Assembly: GCF_029212375.1 (NCBI RefSeq)
Contig: NZ_JARGNU010000009.1
Location: 1-64,000 of the forward strand
Source of the DNA: Zhongshania sp.
Lineage (GTDB): Bacteria; Pseudomonadota; Gammaproteobacteria; Pseudomonadales; Spongiibacteraceae
Direction of reading: 5' to 3'
DNA length: 64,000 bases
Part shown: in pieces, positions 38,204-48,487 of the stretch
How the letters are laid out: every line of letters begins with the position of its first letter
Position numbering within the stretch: position 1 is the first letter of the stretch
Program-made: the position numbers and the translations under genes
Notes under the pieces: generated by a model
Told to the model about the DNA's origin: nothing
Databases searched by the model: none
Seen by the model: only the letters and a program-made list of their open reading frames with translations

Positions 38204-40063
38204 ATGGCCTTGATGCAAATTTCAGAACCTGGACAAACCCCCGAGCCGCATCAGCGCAAGCTGGCGGTGGGTATTGATCTGGGCACCACCAACTCGCTGG
38301 TTGCTAGTGTGCGCAATGGCAACGCTGGCACCTTGGCAGACCTTGATGGCGAACATTTGCTGCCATCGGCGGTGTATTACCCCGAGACTGGTGTAACGGT
38401 GGTTGGCGCCTCAGCTTTAGCTGGAGCTAGTACTGATCCCCGCAATACCTTGTTGTCGGTAAAGCGCTTTATGGGCCGCTCTTTCGCGGATTGTGCTGCG
38501 GCGGCAGGGGCAAAAATGCTGCCTTACGAACTATTGGATCAAGGCCAAGATATGGTCAAAATCCGCACCCGCGCTGGCGATATATCGCCGGTGCAGGTGT
38601 CGGCTGAAATTTTGAAAAACCTTGCGCTGCGCGCGGAAGCAAGCTTGGGTGGTGAATTAACGGGCGCGGTTATTACCGTGCCGGCTTATTTTGATGACGC
38701 CCAGCGCCAAGCCACCAAAGATGCGGCCAAAATTGCCGGTATTCATGTGCTGCGCTTACTTAATGAGCCAACAGCGGCGGCGGTGGCCTACGGCCTAGAT
38801 CAGCAAGATGAAATGGCCATTGCGGTTTTTGATTTGGGCGGTGGCACTTTTGACATTTCGGTATTGCAGCTCACCAAAGGGGTGTTCGCGGTGCTATCTA
38901 CCGGCGGTGACTCGGCCTTGGGCGGCGATGATTTCGATCACGCCATTGCCGATTGGTTTGTGGCGGCGACGGGTTTGCAAGACCTCGATATGTTCCAGCA
39001 GCGCAGCTTACTGACAGCGGCGCGCAAGGCTAAAGAAGCCTTAAGCGACACTGATGCGGTTGAATTGGTGTTAGGCGATTTGAGCCAAAGCCTGAGTCGC
39101 GAGCAGTTTAACGCCTTGGTTGATCCTTTGATCGACACCGCGATTCGTGCCTGCAAACGCGCCTTGCGCGATGCTAAGTTGCGCAGCGAAGACATCGCTA
39201 ATGTGGTGATGGTTGGCGGCTCCACGCGGGTGCCCCGTGTGCGTGAGCGAGTGGCGCAGTGGTTTGGTCGCGAGCCCTTAGTCGATCTCGATCCGGATCG
39301 GGTTGTTGCCTTGGGCGCGGCCCTGCAAGCCGATCAGTTAGTGGGTAATCGTAGCGGCGACGAAATGCTGCTGCTCGATGTGATCCCGCTGTCTTTGGGT
39401 ATCGAGACCATGGGCGGCCTGACCGAGAAGGTGATTCACCGCAATACCACCATTCCCGTGGCGATGGCGCAGGAATTTACCACCTTTAAAGATGGTCAAA
39501 CCGCCATGGCCATTCATGTGGTGCAAGGCGAGCGCGAGTTGGTTGAAGATTGCCGTTCACTGGCGCGCTTTGAATTGCAGGGTATTCCGCCGATGGTCGC
39601 GGGCGCAGCGCGTATTAAAGTAAAGTTTCAGGTTGATGCCGACGGTTTGTTGCAGGTATTTGCCACCGAAGAGAGCACGGGGGTCGAGAGTCATATTGCG
39701 GTTAAACCGGCCTACGGTTTGAATGACACCGATATTGCTGACATGCTCAAATCTTCTTGGGAGGCCGCCGCGACCGACAAAGACGCCCGTGCCCTGCGCG
39801 AGCAGCAAATAGAGGCTGAAGCCTTATTGCAGGCGCTATCGTCGGCCTTGTTGCAAGATGGCGAGGCCATGCTTAGCGAGACCGAGCAGCAAGATTTATT
39901 GGCGAAAATGGAAGTGCTGCATCACGAGCGTGAGCAGGGCAGTGTGGCCAGTATTGCCAAGCATATTGAAATTGTCGGCAAGGCCAGTGAGCTGTTTGCC
40001 GAGCGGCGCATGGATGCCAGTATTAACCAAGCACTCGCCGGCCGGCAAGTAGACGAATTGTAA
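38204..40063 (+). CDS. hscA: Hsp70-class chaperone HscA
   Basis: Specialised Hsp70 that releases the cluster from IscU by recognising LPPVK. The ATPase domain has [26 protein letters not shown] and [11 protein letters not shown]; the substrate domain includes [26 protein letters not shown]-type residues. 619 residues (E. coli 616). It lies 10 bases before fdx. Confidence 0.97.
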   Translation: MALMQISEPGQTPEPHQRKLAVGIDLGTTNSLVASVRNGNAGTLADLDGEHLLPSAVYYPETGVTVVGASALAGASTDPRNTLLSVKRFMGRSFADCAAAAGAKMLPYELLDQGQDMVKIRTRAGDISPVQVSAEILKNLALRAEASLGGELTGAVITVPAYFDDAQRQATKDAAKIAGIHVLRLLNEPTAAAVAYGLDQQDEMAIAVFDLGGGTFDISVLQLTKGVFAVLSTGGDSALGGDDFDHAIADWFVAATGLQDLDMFQQRSLLTAARKAKEALSDTDAVELVLGDLSQSLSREQFNALVDPLIDTAIRACKRALRDAKLRSEDIANVVMVGGSTRVPRVRERVAQWFGREPLVDLDPDRVVALGAALQADQLVGNRSGDEMLLLDVIPLSLGIETMGGLTEKVIHRNTTIPVAMAQEFTTFKDGQTAMAIHVVQGERELVEDCRSLARFELQGIPPMVAGAARIKVKFQVDADGLLQVFATEESTGVESHIAVKPAYGLNDTDIADMLKSSWEAAATDKDARALREQQIEAEALLQALSSALLQDGEAMLSETEQQDLLAKMEVLHHEREQGSVASIAKHIEIVGKASELFAERRMDASINQALAGRQVDEL

Positions 40064-40073
40064 GGAAGCCACG

Positions 40074-40412
40074 ATGCCACGCATCATAATATTGCCAAAC
40101 GAAGCACTGTGCCCAGAGGGCGACGTGATTGAGGCCGCCAGCGGTGAAACCATCTGCGACATTATGCTCGCCAATGGTATTAATATTGAACACGCCTGCG
40201 AAAAATCCTGTGCTTGCACCACCTGTCACGTGATTGTTCGCGAAGGCATAGATTCGCTGAATGAGGCCGACGAGCTTGAAGAAGATATGCTCGATAAGGC
40301 TTGGGGCTTAGAGCCTGATTCGCGCCTTAGCTGTCAGGCGGTGGTTAGCGATCGCGACTTGGTGGTCGAAATTCCCCGCTACACTATTAATATGGTGTCT
40401 GAACAACATTAA
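40074..40412 (+). CDS. fdx: [2Fe-2S] ferredoxin of the ISC system
   Basis: Adrenodoxin-type ferredoxin that supplies electrons for cluster assembly. Ligands Cys42, Cys48, Cys51 and Cys87 match E. coli Fdx exactly, and the extra conserved Cys46 is present too (ACEKSCACTTCH). 112 residues. AAGGAAG before the ATG. Confidence 0.97.
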   Translation: MPRIIILPNEALCPEGDVIEAASGETICDIMLANGINIEHACEKSCACTTCHVIVREGIDSLNEADELEEDMLDKAWGLEPDSRLSCQAVVSDRDLVVEIPRYTINMVSEQH

Positions 40413-40448
40413 TGGCCCGCAGGGCATAGGCTTAAAGAGAGGCTGGGT

Positions 40449-40649
40449 ATGGGGCTGAAGTGGACAGATGTGCTGGATATTGGGATTGAATTGGCAGAGA
40501 AATTCCCCGATGTGGATCCAACGTACGTTAATTTCGTTGATTTGCGGCAGTGGGTGATTGAATTGGACGATTTCGACGACGACCCAAAACGCAGCGGTGA
40601 GAAGGTGCTTGAGGCGATTCAAACCGCGTGGCTTGACGAGCAAGACTAA
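40449..40649 (+). CDS. iscX: Fe-S assembly protein IscX
   Basis: Small acidic protein (66 residues) that binds IscS and iron and tunes desulfurase activity. Typical: LKWTDVLDIGIELAEKFPDVDP, the DLRQWVIELDDFDDDP acidic helix and a WLDEQD end. Last gene of the operon. AGAGAGG upstream. Confidence 0.96.
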   Translation: MGLKWTDVLDIGIELAEKFPDVDPTYVNFVDLRQWVIELDDFDDDPKRSGEKVLEAIQTAWLDEQD

Positions 40650-40763
40650 AACGCCGGCGAGCAGTACAGGCTAATTCCGGCAGAAAAACCATTCTGCGCC
40701 GAAACCCATGCTATATCCTGCTGTCTGAGCCTCACTCGCGTACCTATTTGATGCTAATACGCG

Positions 40764-40802
40764 TATAATTCGACGATTTTTCGCGCTGGGTAAATTTTAC
40801 CC
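40764..40802 (+). promoter_or_regulatory. Consensus -10 and palindrome upstream of ndk
   Basis: TATAAT at 40764-40769, with a poor -35, would start transcription near 40776. The palindrome GGGTAAA-T-TTTACCC (40788-40802) lies about 12-26 bases into the transcript and 34 before the ATG. It could be an operator or a leader hairpin. Confidence 0.45.
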
Positions 40803-40836
40803 GTTGTTATTGTTCTACTTTTTTGGAGAAAGACCG

Positions 40837-41265
40837 ATGGGCGTTCAACGCACCCTTTCCATTGCCAAGCCAGATGCTGTTAGCAAAAACGTTATTGGTG
40901 AAATTTACAGCCGTTTTGAAAAAGCCGGTTTAAGCATTGTTGCTGCTAAAATGCTGCGTTTGAGCCGCGAGCAAGCTGAAGGTTTTTACGCTGAGCACAA
41001 AGGGCGTCCTTTCTTTCCCGCACTGATTGACTTCATGACCTCTGGTCCTGTGACTGTGCAGGTTTTAGAAGGCGAAGGCGCGGTACTTAAAAACCGCGAT
41101 CTAATGGGCGCAACCAACCCCAAAGAAGCCGCAGCCGGCACTATTCGCGCTGATTTCGCTGAATCAATCGATGCCAACGCGGTACACGGTTCAGATTCAG
41201 AAGAATCTGCCGCCCGTGAAATTGCATTCTTTTTCGCTACCAGTGAGCTGTGCGACCGCGTTTAA
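40837..41265 (+). CDS. ndk: Nucleoside diphosphate kinase
   Basis: Balances NTP and dNTP pools by phosphate transfer through a phosphohistidine. Active His117 is in NAVHGSDS and Lys11 in SIAKPDAV. 142 residues from the ATG at 40837, with GGAG suitably spaced; a longer in-frame reading from 40804 is rejected. ndk before rlmN is the conserved order. Confidence 0.98.
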   Translation: MGVQRTLSIAKPDAVSKNVIGEIYSRFEKAGLSIVAAKMLRLSREQAEGFYAEHKGRPFFPALIDFMTSGPVTVQVLEGEGAVLKNRDLMGATNPKEAAAGTIRADFAESIDANAVHGSDSEESAAREIAFFFATSELCDRV

Positions 41266-41295
41266 GCACGTCCACACTCATTGCAGGGCACGATC

Positions 41296-42462
41296 ATGGC
41301 AACAGAAATTCAAACCGAAACCACCGAACTTGTAGCGCAGCCCCGAGTGAATTTGCTCGGTATGTCGCGCAAGAATATGGAGGCTTACCTCAGCTCTATT
41401 GGTGAAAAGCCATTTCGTGCCCAGCAGATCCTCAAGTGGATACACCACTCGGGGATCGACAATTTTGATGACATGACCAATCTCGGCAAACCCTTGCGGG
41501 CCAAGCTCCAGGAGCTTGCCGAGATTCGTCCTCCGACCGTAGTAAAACAGCTTGACTCCATCGACGGCACCCGCAAATGGGCGGTTGAGGTGGGTGGCAA
41601 TAACCTCGTTGAGACAGTATTAATCCCCGACGGTCAGCGCGGCACGCTATGCGTGTCTTCGCAGGTGGGTTGCAGCCTCGATTGCAGTTTTTGCGCAACG
41701 GGCAAACAGGGCTTTATGCGCGACCTTACCGCCTCGGAAATTATTGGTCAGGTATGGTTGGCGATTAAGTCCTACGACGGTTTTAATAACGGCAATAAAC
41801 GTATTGTGACCAATGTGGTCATGATGGGCATGGGCGAGCCACTGTTGAATTTCGACAATGTGGTGGAGGCCATGAGCCTAATGCTAGATGATTTTGGCTA
41901 CGGCTTGTCGAAACGCCGCGTTACCCTGAGTACCTCTGGGGTTGTGCCCATGCTCGACAAGTTGGGCGATGTATCCACGGTATCTCTGGCGATTTCACTG
42001 CATGCGCCAAACGATGAATTGCGCAGCCAGTTAGTACCCATCAACAAAAAATACCCAATTGCGGAATTACTCGCGGCCAGCAAGCGCTATATAGACAAGC
42101 AAGAAGACACCCACCGTGTTGTCACTATCGAATACACTTTGATCTCTGGGGTTAACGACAGCGTAGAGCACGCCAAAGAACTGGCTGAGGTGTTGCGGGA
42201 CTTGCCCTGCAAAGTCAATTTAATTCCCTTTAATCCATTTTCGCTGTCTAACTATAAGCGGCCAAGCAATAATGCAGTAAATCGCTTTTGGTTGGTAATG
42301 ACCGAGGCGGGCTACGTGACGACCGTGCGCACCCCGCGCGGTGATGATATTGATGCCGCATGTGGGCAATTGGCGGGTCAGGTTCAGGATCGTACCAAAC
42401 GCAGTGAGCGTCATCGCCAAAAGGCCGAACTCGAACTAGCGCAGCCTATTCGCCTAGTTTAA
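41296..42462 (+). CDS. rlmN: 23S rRNA A2503 / tRNA A37 C2-methyltransferase RlmN
   Basis: Radical-SAM enzyme methylating C2 of A2503 in 23S rRNA and A37 of some tRNAs. The cluster motif C-x3-C-x2-C is at Cys126, Cys130 and Cys133, and the mechanistic methyl-carrier Cys is in IDAACGQL near the C-terminus. 388 residues from the ATG at 41296; an upstream TTG (41281) is less likely. Needs Fe-S clusters from the nearby isc genes. Confidence 0.97.
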   Translation: MATEIQTETTELVAQPRVNLLGMSRKNMEAYLSSIGEKPFRAQQILKWIHHSGIDNFDDMTNLGKPLRAKLQELAEIRPPTVVKQLDSIDGTRKWAVEVGGNNLVETVLIPDGQRGTLCVSSQVGCSLDCSFCATGKQGFMRDLTASEIIGQVWLAIKSYDGFNNGNKRIVTNVVMMGMGEPLLNFDNVVEAMSLMLDDFGYGLSKRRVTLSTSGVVPMLDKLGDVSTVSLAISLHAPNDELRSQLVPINKKYPIAELLAASKRYIDKQEDTHRVVTIEYTLISGVNDSVEHAKELAEVLRDLPCKVNLIPFNPFSLSNYKRPSNNAVNRFWLVMTEAGYVTTVRTPRGDDIDAACGQLAGQVQDRTKRSERHRQKAELELAQPIRLV

Positions 42463-42484
42463 ATTTTATAAGGGAGCGTATTGC

Positions 42485-43285
42485 ATGTCGTTGTTAAGAA
42501 TAAAAGGCATCACCCTAAGCGCTCAGGTTTTGCTTGCCGTGTTGACGGTGACCGCATTACAAGCTTGCGTTACCACGACCAGTGACGGCTTTGCATCGAA
42601 AAAAGATGAGAAAAAGGCCTTTGACACTTCACTGCAATTGGCGCGCAACTATATTTCTCAAGGTAACTGGACTCAGGCCAAGCGCCATTTGCAGTACGTA
42701 GAAGAAAAAGACAAGAACAACCCCGAAACCTTAGAAGCATTGGCGCTGGTATTTCAAAATACCGGTGAACTGGAAATGGCTGAGAAATATTATCAGCGTT
42801 CAATTGCGACGGCGCCAAAGGTGTCGCGGGTCAGAAATAATTACGCGGCGTTTCTTTACGCGCGTGGTCGCTACGCCGAGGCGGCGAGTCAGCTTGAAGT
42901 GGTGGTGCAGGAGTTGCTGTACGAGAAGCGAGTAGAGGCCTTTGTAAATCTTGGTCGCTGCTATATGCAATTAAATGAGCTGCCTAAAGCAGAAGAGGCC
43001 TTTAAGCGCGCATTTCTAATGCAAGGCGATGATGCCAATGTGTTAATGTCACTGGCTGAAGTGTACTTTCGTATGGATCGTTTTGCTGAGGCCCAGCGTT
43101 ATTACGACGCCTTTCGCAGTAAAAATCCCAATCAATCTGCAAGTGCTTTGTGGCTAGGAATTCGCTTAGCCGATAAATTTGATGACAAGAATACCCACGC
43201 AAGCTTTGCGTTGGCGCTTAAGAATTTATACCCTAAATCCGAAGAGTATTTACTGTATAAAGCCTACATAGAGCAAGGTCGTTAA
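42485..43285 (+). CDS. pilW: Type IV pilus biogenesis lipoprotein PilF/PilW
   Basis: Outer-membrane pilotin that helps PilQ secretin assembly. Lipoprotein signal with lipobox LQAC (Cys28), then about six TPR-like helical repeats (NPETLEALALVFQNTGELEMAEKYYQR and following). 266 residues. GGGAG before the ATG. Lies between rlmN and rodZ, its standard neighbours in pseudomonads; the name pilF is used for the same gene. Confidence 0.93.
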   Translation: MSLLRIKGITLSAQVLLAVLTVTALQACVTTTSDGFASKKDEKKAFDTSLQLARNYISQGNWTQAKRHLQYVEEKDKNNPETLEALALVFQNTGELEMAEKYYQRSIATAPKVSRVRNNYAAFLYARGRYAEAASQLEVVVQELLYEKRVEAFVNLGRCYMQLNELPKAEEAFKRAFLMQGDDANVLMSLAEVYFRMDRFAEAQRYYDAFRSKNPNQSASALWLGIRLADKFDDKNTHASFALALKNLYPKSEEYLLYKAYIEQGR

Positions 43286-43294
43286 GGATTAATC

Positions 43295-44086
43295 ATGCCG
43301 GGAAATGAGCAATACTACCCGGGACCGCCGGGTTCAGTTCTGTACGATGCGCGTATTAGTGCGGGTAAAACCGTGCTTGAAACCGCTGAGGCGCTGAATT
43401 TACTCAATAGCTATGTTGAAGCGCTTGAGAATAATGACTACTCACGGTTTAACTCGCCACTCTTTGCGCGTGGTTATATTAAAAGCTATGCCCGCTACAT
43501 GGGCTTGGACGAAGTACCACTGTTGAAAGATTGCGATCGAATTTGTCGGCGCGAAGAAGACAGCAAAGAACAGAAGCCCGCTCGACTTCAAGGGCAAGCG
43601 AAAGCGCCGGGACATGCTGGATTGATTTCGGCCTTATTGCTGTCCTTATTTATTTGGTGTCTCACCGTGTGGATTTATGGCGGGACCCCAGAACCAGAAT
43701 TATCGGTTACGGTGTTGGCCGAGCGCATGGTACCGCTGAGTTTAATTCGTAGCGAACCCACTTTGGGTGAAGTATTACTGGGCGGAGAGAGTGGTGTACA
43801 CAAAGTAGACGCGCCGACTAAGGCAATCGATGGCGGTGGCGCATTAGCGGCGTTGGAGTTTGAATTTAACGAGTCGGTATGGTTGGAATTACGCGACGCT
43901 CAAGACCAAATGGTAATAAGCGGCGTGCAAGAAAAAGGTGTAAAACTGGACTTTGAGGTACCGGGCCCAGTAACGATTAGTATGGCGTATTGGCCGGCAG
44001 TCGTCAGCCGTTACAATGGTAGGAAAGTAGAGTTGAGTGCTTTGGTAAATAGCAACGCAGTGCGTATACAGGTAGGTGAATTATGA
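43295..44086 (+). CDS. rodZ: Cytoskeleton protein RodZ
   Basis: Bitopic inner-membrane protein linking MreB to the cell-elongation machinery. An N-terminal HTH_25 domain (about 15-80, with [17 protein letters not shown]), a charged linker, a transmembrane helix at roughly 108-129, and a periplasmic DUF4115-type beta domain. 263 residues, shorter than E. coli (337) because the periplasmic linker is compact. The stop overlaps the ispG start by ATGA. Confidence 0.92.
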   Translation: MPGNEQYYPGPPGSVLYDARISAGKTVLETAEALNLLNSYVEALENNDYSRFNSPLFARGYIKSYARYMGLDEVPLLKDCDRICRREEDSKEQKPARLQGQAKAPGHAGLISALLLSLFIWCLTVWIYGGTPEPELSVTVLAERMVPLSLIRSEPTLGEVLLGGESGVHKVDAPTKAIDGGGALAALEFEFNESVWLELRDAQDQMVISGVQEKGVKLDFEVPGPVTISMAYWPAVVSRYNGRKVELSALVNSNAVRIQVGEL

Positions 44087-45195
44087 AAATGGCCTCGCCG
44101 ATAAAGCGTCGGGTTTCTCGGCAGATATATATCGGTAAAGTTGCTGTGGGTGGTGATGCGCCAATTTCTGTGCAGAGCATGACCAATACCGAAACCTGTG
44201 ATGTTGCTGCCACTGTAGCTCAAATTAAACGCTTAGAAGCGGCGTGTGCTGATATTGTGCGGGTTTCTGTGCCCAGTATGGAAGCGGCGGAAGCGTTTCG
44301 CGAAATACGCAAGCAAGTGTCGGTGCCACTGGTCGCCGATATTCATTTTGACCATAAAATCGCGATTAAGGTTGCGGAGTACGGCGTAGATTGCCTGCGT
44401 ATTAATCCAGGTAATATCGGCCGCGAAGATCGCGTGCGCGCGGTTATCGACGCCGCCAAATACCACAATATTCCGATTCGTATCGGGGTGAATGCCGGTT
44501 CTTTAGAAAAAGAACTACAGCGCAAATACGGCGAGCCAACCCCTGAGGCCTTGGTAGAATCCGCCATGCGCCATATCGATATTCTCGATAAATTGGATTT
44601 CCAAAATTTTAAGCTCAGCGTAAAAGCCTCTGACGTGTTTATGGCCGTTGCCGCATACCGCCAGATTGCCACCCAAATTGACCAGCCTCTGCACTTGGGA
44701 ATTACCGAGGCGGGCGGCCTGCGTGGTGGCACGGTTAAATCGGCGGTGGGCTTAGGTCTGCTGCTAATGGACGGCATTGGCGACACTATTCGCGTGTCAT
44801 TAGCCGCCGACCCAGTAGAAGAAGTGAAAGTTGGCTATGAGATTCTAAAGAGCCTCAAGCTGCGCACCAAGGGCATCAACTTTATTGCCTGCCCAAGCTG
44901 CTCGCGCCAGAATTTTGATGTTATTAGCACCATGAATGAGCTGGAAGCACGTCTTGACGACGTGACCATTCCCCTCGATGTGGCGGTGATTGGCTGTATC
45001 GTCAATGGTCCCGGCGAGGCTAAAGAGGCCGAAATCGGCCTGACCGGTGGCACGCCCAATAATTTGGTGTATGTGGCGGGCAAGCCCGATCACAAAGTAA
45101 AGAACGAAGGCTTGGTAGATCATCTCGAGAAATTAATTCGCGAAAAGATTGCCGTTAAAGCAGAACAGGAAAAAGACCTAATAGCACGCAGCTAA
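44083..45195 (+). CDS. ispG: 4-hydroxy-3-methylbut-2-enyl diphosphate synthase (flavodoxin)
   Basis: [4Fe-4S] enzyme of the MEP isoprenoid pathway, converting MEcPP to HMBPP. Cluster ligands Cys270, Cys273, Cys305 and Glu312 coincide with E. coli numbering ([13 protein letters not shown] and [10 protein letters not shown]). 370 residues. Coupled to rodZ through an ATGA overlap. Works downstream of Dxr (18291). Confidence 0.98.
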   Translation: MKMASPIKRRVSRQIYIGKVAVGGDAPISVQSMTNTETCDVAATVAQIKRLEAACADIVRVSVPSMEAAEAFREIRKQVSVPLVADIHFDHKIAIKVAEYGVDCLRINPGNIGREDRVRAVIDAAKYHNIPIRIGVNAGSLEKELQRKYGEPTPEALVESAMRHIDILDKLDFQNFKLSVKASDVFMAVAAYRQIATQIDQPLHLGITEAGGLRGGTVKSAVGLGLLLMDGIGDTIRVSLAADPVEEVKVGYEILKSLKLRTKGINFIACPSCSRQNFDVISTMNELEARLDDVTIPLDVAVIGCIVNGPGEAKEAEIGLTGGTPNNLVYVAGKPDHKVKNEGLVDHLEKLIREKIAVKAEQEKDLIARS

Positions 45196-45248
45196 GGCTT
45201 TTCGCATTTATTTAGCAGTGCTGCGGCAGCGGCAAACAGGAATCAGTT

Positions 45249-46526
45249 TTGGCACGTATACAATCAATTAGGGGCATGAACGATATTCTGCCCACAGAAA
45301 CGCCGTTGTGGCAGTATCTGGAAGGCCGCATTCGCGATGTGCTCAGTCGCTATGCCTATAGTGAAATTCGTTTCCCCATTGTTGAGCACACCGAGTTATT
45401 CAAACGCTCTATTGGCGAAGTAACCGATATTGTTGAAAAGGAAATGTACACCTTCGAAGATCGTAATGGCGACAGTCTAACCCTGCGTCCAGAGGGTACG
45501 GCCAGCTGTGTGCGGGCCTGCGACCAGAATGGTTTGTTGCATAATCAGATTCAACGCCTGTGGTATACCGGCCCCATGTTTCGGCACGAGCGCCCCCAAA
45601 AAGGTCGTCTGCGTCAATTTCACCAAGTTGGTGTAGAAACCTTTGGTATGACTGGGCCAGATATCGACGCTGAATTGATATTGCTCAGTGCGCGCTTGTG
45701 GCGAGAGCTTGGTATTACTGAGGCCCTGACCTTAGAGCTAAACAGTATTGGTAACGCCGAGTCCCGCGCCAATTATCGCCAGGCCTTAGTCGACTATTTG
45801 GCCGGCTTTAAAGACGAATTAGACGACGACAGCCTACGTCGGCTGGGTACGAATCCGCTGCGTATTCTCGACACCAAAGACCCCAAAACCAGAGAAATAT
45901 TACTGGCTGCGCCGGTGCTGGCAGATTACCTCGACGATGTATCGCGCAATCATTTTCAGGGTTTGTGCGCGCGTCTTGACGCCGCCGGTATTCCCTATAA
46001 GCTCAACCCGCAGTTAGTGCGCGGGCTGGATTATTACGGTCTTACAGTGTTTGAATGGACTACCGATAAACTCGGCGCTCAAGGTACCGTGTGTGCCGGT
46101 GGTCGCTACGACGGTTTGGTTGAACAACTTGGTGGCAAGGCAACCCCCGCAGTGGGCTTTGCCATGGGTATCGAGCGGTTGTGCTTATTGCTAGAAACCT
46201 TAGCTGTTGTGCCCGAAATGCCGGCTTTGGCCGATGTATTTATTGTATCTGTGGGCGAGGGCGCTGAAATTGCAGCGCTGACGATTGCTGAACAATTACG
46301 TACCGCCTTGCCCAGTGCAAGGGTGCTGATAAATTGTGGCGGCGGCAGCTTTAAAAGTCAGTTTAAAAAGGCCGACAAAAGCGGCGCTGCAGTCGCGATT
46401 GTACTTGGCGAAGATGAATTGACTAAGGGCCAAGCAGCAGTTAAATCACTGCGCGGCGCGCAGAGTGAACAACAGTTAGTGGCCTTGGCCGATTTGCCTG
46501 ACTACATTGGCAAACATTTTTTTTAA
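45249..46526 (+). CDS. hisS: Histidine-tRNA ligase
   Basis: Class II aminoacyl-tRNA synthetase. IRGMNDILP at the N-terminus, motif 2 around [17 protein letters not shown], the histidine-specific [15 protein letters not shown], and motif 3 in [11 protein letters not shown]; a C-terminal anticodon-binding domain follows. 425 residues. The start codon is TTG, supported by AGGA just upstream and by alignment with the usual N-terminus (no nearby ATG before IRGMN). Confidence 0.97.
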   Translation: MARIQSIRGMNDILPTETPLWQYLEGRIRDVLSRYAYSEIRFPIVEHTELFKRSIGEVTDIVEKEMYTFEDRNGDSLTLRPEGTASCVRACDQNGLLHNQIQRLWYTGPMFRHERPQKGRLRQFHQVGVETFGMTGPDIDAELILLSARLWRELGITEALTLELNSIGNAESRANYRQALVDYLAGFKDELDDDSLRRLGTNPLRILDTKDPKTREILLAAPVLADYLDDVSRNHFQGLCARLDAAGIPYKLNPQLVRGLDYYGLTVFEWTTDKLGAQGTVCAGGRYDGLVEQLGGKATPAVGFAMGIERLCLLLETLAVVPEMPALADVFIVSVGEGAEIAALTIAEQLRTALPSARVLINCGGGSFKSQFKKADKSGAAVAIVLGEDELTKGQAAVKSLRGAQSEQQLVALADLPDYIGKHFF

Positions 46527-46530
46527 TACC

Positions 46531-46579
46531 TTTTTAAGATAATTTTTTACATATTATTTTTTAAGAATCTATTTTTAAG
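46531..46579 (+). repeat. Three TTTTTAAG direct repeats in an AT-rich gap
   Basis: Copies at 46531-46538, 46558-46565 and 46572-46579 (spacing 27 and 14 bases) lie in a very AT-rich 81-base gap between hisS and yfgM, unlike the surrounding ~50% GC. TATTAT at 46552-46557 could be a -10 element. They may be a promoter UP-like region or chance in AT-rich DNA. Confidence 0.4.
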
Positions 46580-46607
46580 GCACTGCCTACGTCGGAGAGG
46601 AAGTTAA

Positions 46608-47285
46608 GTGGAAACGTTTCGCACAGAAGAAGAACAAGTCGAAGCCATTAAAAGATGGTGGCAGGAAAACGGCAAGTCGACGGCTTTTGGTATTGCCCTA
46701 GCATTGGCGATTGTTTTTGGCTGGAAGGGTTGGCAGGGGCATGTTAAAGACCAAGCCGCTCAAGCGTCGAGTATCTTTGATAATTTAATGCTGGCAGACG
46801 CCGCTGTGCAACGCGACGGCACCAGCCGTGGCACCGCGCAGCATTTGGCTGACACCCTGAAAGATCAATACAGCAGTTCGAGCTACGGCCAATTCGCTGG
46901 CTTGTATAAAGCGAAATACGCAGTACAAGAAGGTAATTACGAGGCTGCGGCTAGCGAGCTAGAGTGGGTTCTGGCTCAACGCCCAGATGCTGCGCTAAAA
47001 GCACAAGCTCAAGTGCGCTTGGCGCAGGTGCATTTTGCATTGCAAGACAACGCTGCTGCACTGGTATTGTTAGGTGAGCTAGCTGATAGCGGCTACGCGG
47101 CGCAAGCGGCGGAATTGCGGGGCGATATTTTATTTGCTCAAGACGATAAAGCCGGTGCTTTGAGCGCGTATCAAGACGCTAAACGCCTGAGCCAAGCGCA
47201 AGAAATACCCAGCAATAACGCCTTGCTCGAGTTAAAAATCAACGATTTAAATATTGCCACTAATACTGCAGAAGGGGCTAAATAA
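46608..47285 (+). CDS. yfgM: YfgM family membrane-anchored TPR protein
   Basis: Ancillary SecYEG/periplasmic chaperone-network protein. A short cytoplasmic N-terminus (FRTEEEQVEAIKRWWQENGK), one transmembrane helix at about 24-43, and a periplasmic TPR_21 domain. 225 residues. GTG start with strong GGAGAGGAAG. It shares one base with bamB (TAATG); the yfgM-bamB-der order is conserved. Confidence 0.92.
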   Translation: METFRTEEEQVEAIKRWWQENGKSTAFGIALALAIVFGWKGWQGHVKDQAAQASSIFDNLMLADAAVQRDGTSRGTAQHLADTLKDQYSSSSYGQFAGLYKAKYAVQEGNYEAAASELEWVLAQRPDAALKAQAQVRLAQVHFALQDNAAALVLLGELADSGYAAQAAELRGDILFAQDDKAGALSAYQDAKRLSQAQEIPSNNALLELKINDLNIATNTAEGAK

Positions 47286-48436
47286 TGGCTTTACTACGCA
47301 AGCTCAGTCTCGTACTGGCTACGCTAATGGTTGTCGCCTGTGCCTCTGATCCAACGAGTCGCGATCCTGCCGAACTCACCGATTTTCAAGCGGAAAAAAA
47401 GCTGAAAGAATCCTGGTCCTATTCCTTGGGTGACGGCCAGGCGGAAGCGTTTCACCGCATAGCGCCAGTGATAGACGGCGATGAAATTTTTATCGCTTCA
47501 TCTAACGGTAAAGTGGCGGCGCTAAATAAAAACACCGGTAAGAAAATCTGGAAAAAATCCCACGATTTGCGTATTTCCGGTGGCGTTGGCGTGTCGGGTA
47601 CCATGTTGTTCCTTGGCACTTCAGATGGCGAAGTAGTCGCCCTAGACCGTCTGACCGGTAAAATTATTTGGACAACTCCCGTTAACAGCGAAGTGCTAAG
47701 CGCACCACAGAGTGATGGTGAGGTCGTTGTTGCTCAAACCTATAGCGGCGAAGTACACGGTTTTAGTGTGGCCGACGGTAAATTGTTGTGGAGCTACGCA
47801 GCGCAGGTGCCGCGCTTAACATTGCGCGGTACGAGTACCCCCCTAATCGTTCGCGGCGTAGTCATGGTTGGCTTTGCCAATGGCCGTGTTGTCGCTTTTG
47901 ATATTGAAAATGGTGCTGTGCGCTGGGAACAGCGAATTTCCGTGCCCCAAGGTAGTACTGAGATAGAACGCTTGGTTGATGTTGATGGCCGACTATTGGT
48001 ATTAGAAGATGGTCAAACCGTGGTGGCCACCGGCTATCAAGGTCAGGTTATGGGCATTGATATTGGCAGTGGTCGTCCGTTGTGGGTTAAAGAAACCTCG
48101 AGCTATGTAGGCGCGGCAAGTGCGTTGGGCAATATCTATGTAGTCGATGCCGATGGCAGCGTTAATGCACTCGATGGCAACGGCCAAGGTGCACGCTGGA
48201 CACAGACGGTTTTGGCCCGTCGTGAATTGACCGAACCAGTCGCCTTTGACGGCGCGATTGGGGTAGGTGATTTTGAAGGCTATTTACATATGTTAGCCCA
48301 GGTTGATGGTCATTTATTGGCGCGTACCCGCGTTGATAGTGACGGCCTGCGCGCACCTATGATTGCCGATGGTAAATTATTGTATGTCTACGGAAATAGC
48401 GGCGAACTCGTCGCTTATAAACTGCAAGACCGTTAA
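47285..48436 (+). CDS. bamB: Outer membrane assembly lipoprotein BamB
   Basis: Lipoprotein of the BAM complex that scaffolds BamA. Signal peptide with lipobox VVAC (Cys19), then an eight-bladed PQQ-type beta-propeller whose repeats show the AxDxxTGKxxW pattern (for example ALNKNTGKKIW and ALDRLTGKIIW). 383 residues. Partner BamA is encoded at 20989. Confidence 0.95.
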   Translation: MALLRKLSLVLATLMVVACASDPTSRDPAELTDFQAEKKLKESWSYSLGDGQAEAFHRIAPVIDGDEIFIASSNGKVAALNKNTGKKIWKKSHDLRISGGVGVSGTMLFLGTSDGEVVALDRLTGKIIWTTPVNSEVLSAPQSDGEVVVAQTYSGEVHGFSVADGKLLWSYAAQVPRLTLRGTSTPLIVRGVVMVGFANGRVVAFDIENGAVRWEQRISVPQGSTEIERLVDVDGRLLVLEDGQTVVATGYQGQVMGIDIGSGRPLWVKETSSYVGAASALGNIYVVDADGSVNALDGNGQGARWTQTVLARRELTEPVAFDGAIGVGDFEGYLHMLAQVDGHLLARTRVDSDGLRAPMIADGKLLYVYGNSGELVAYKLQDR

Positions 48437-48487
48437 TTTTTGATACGTTTTATACCGGCTGTGTGCCGAGCAGAGTTGTAAAATATT

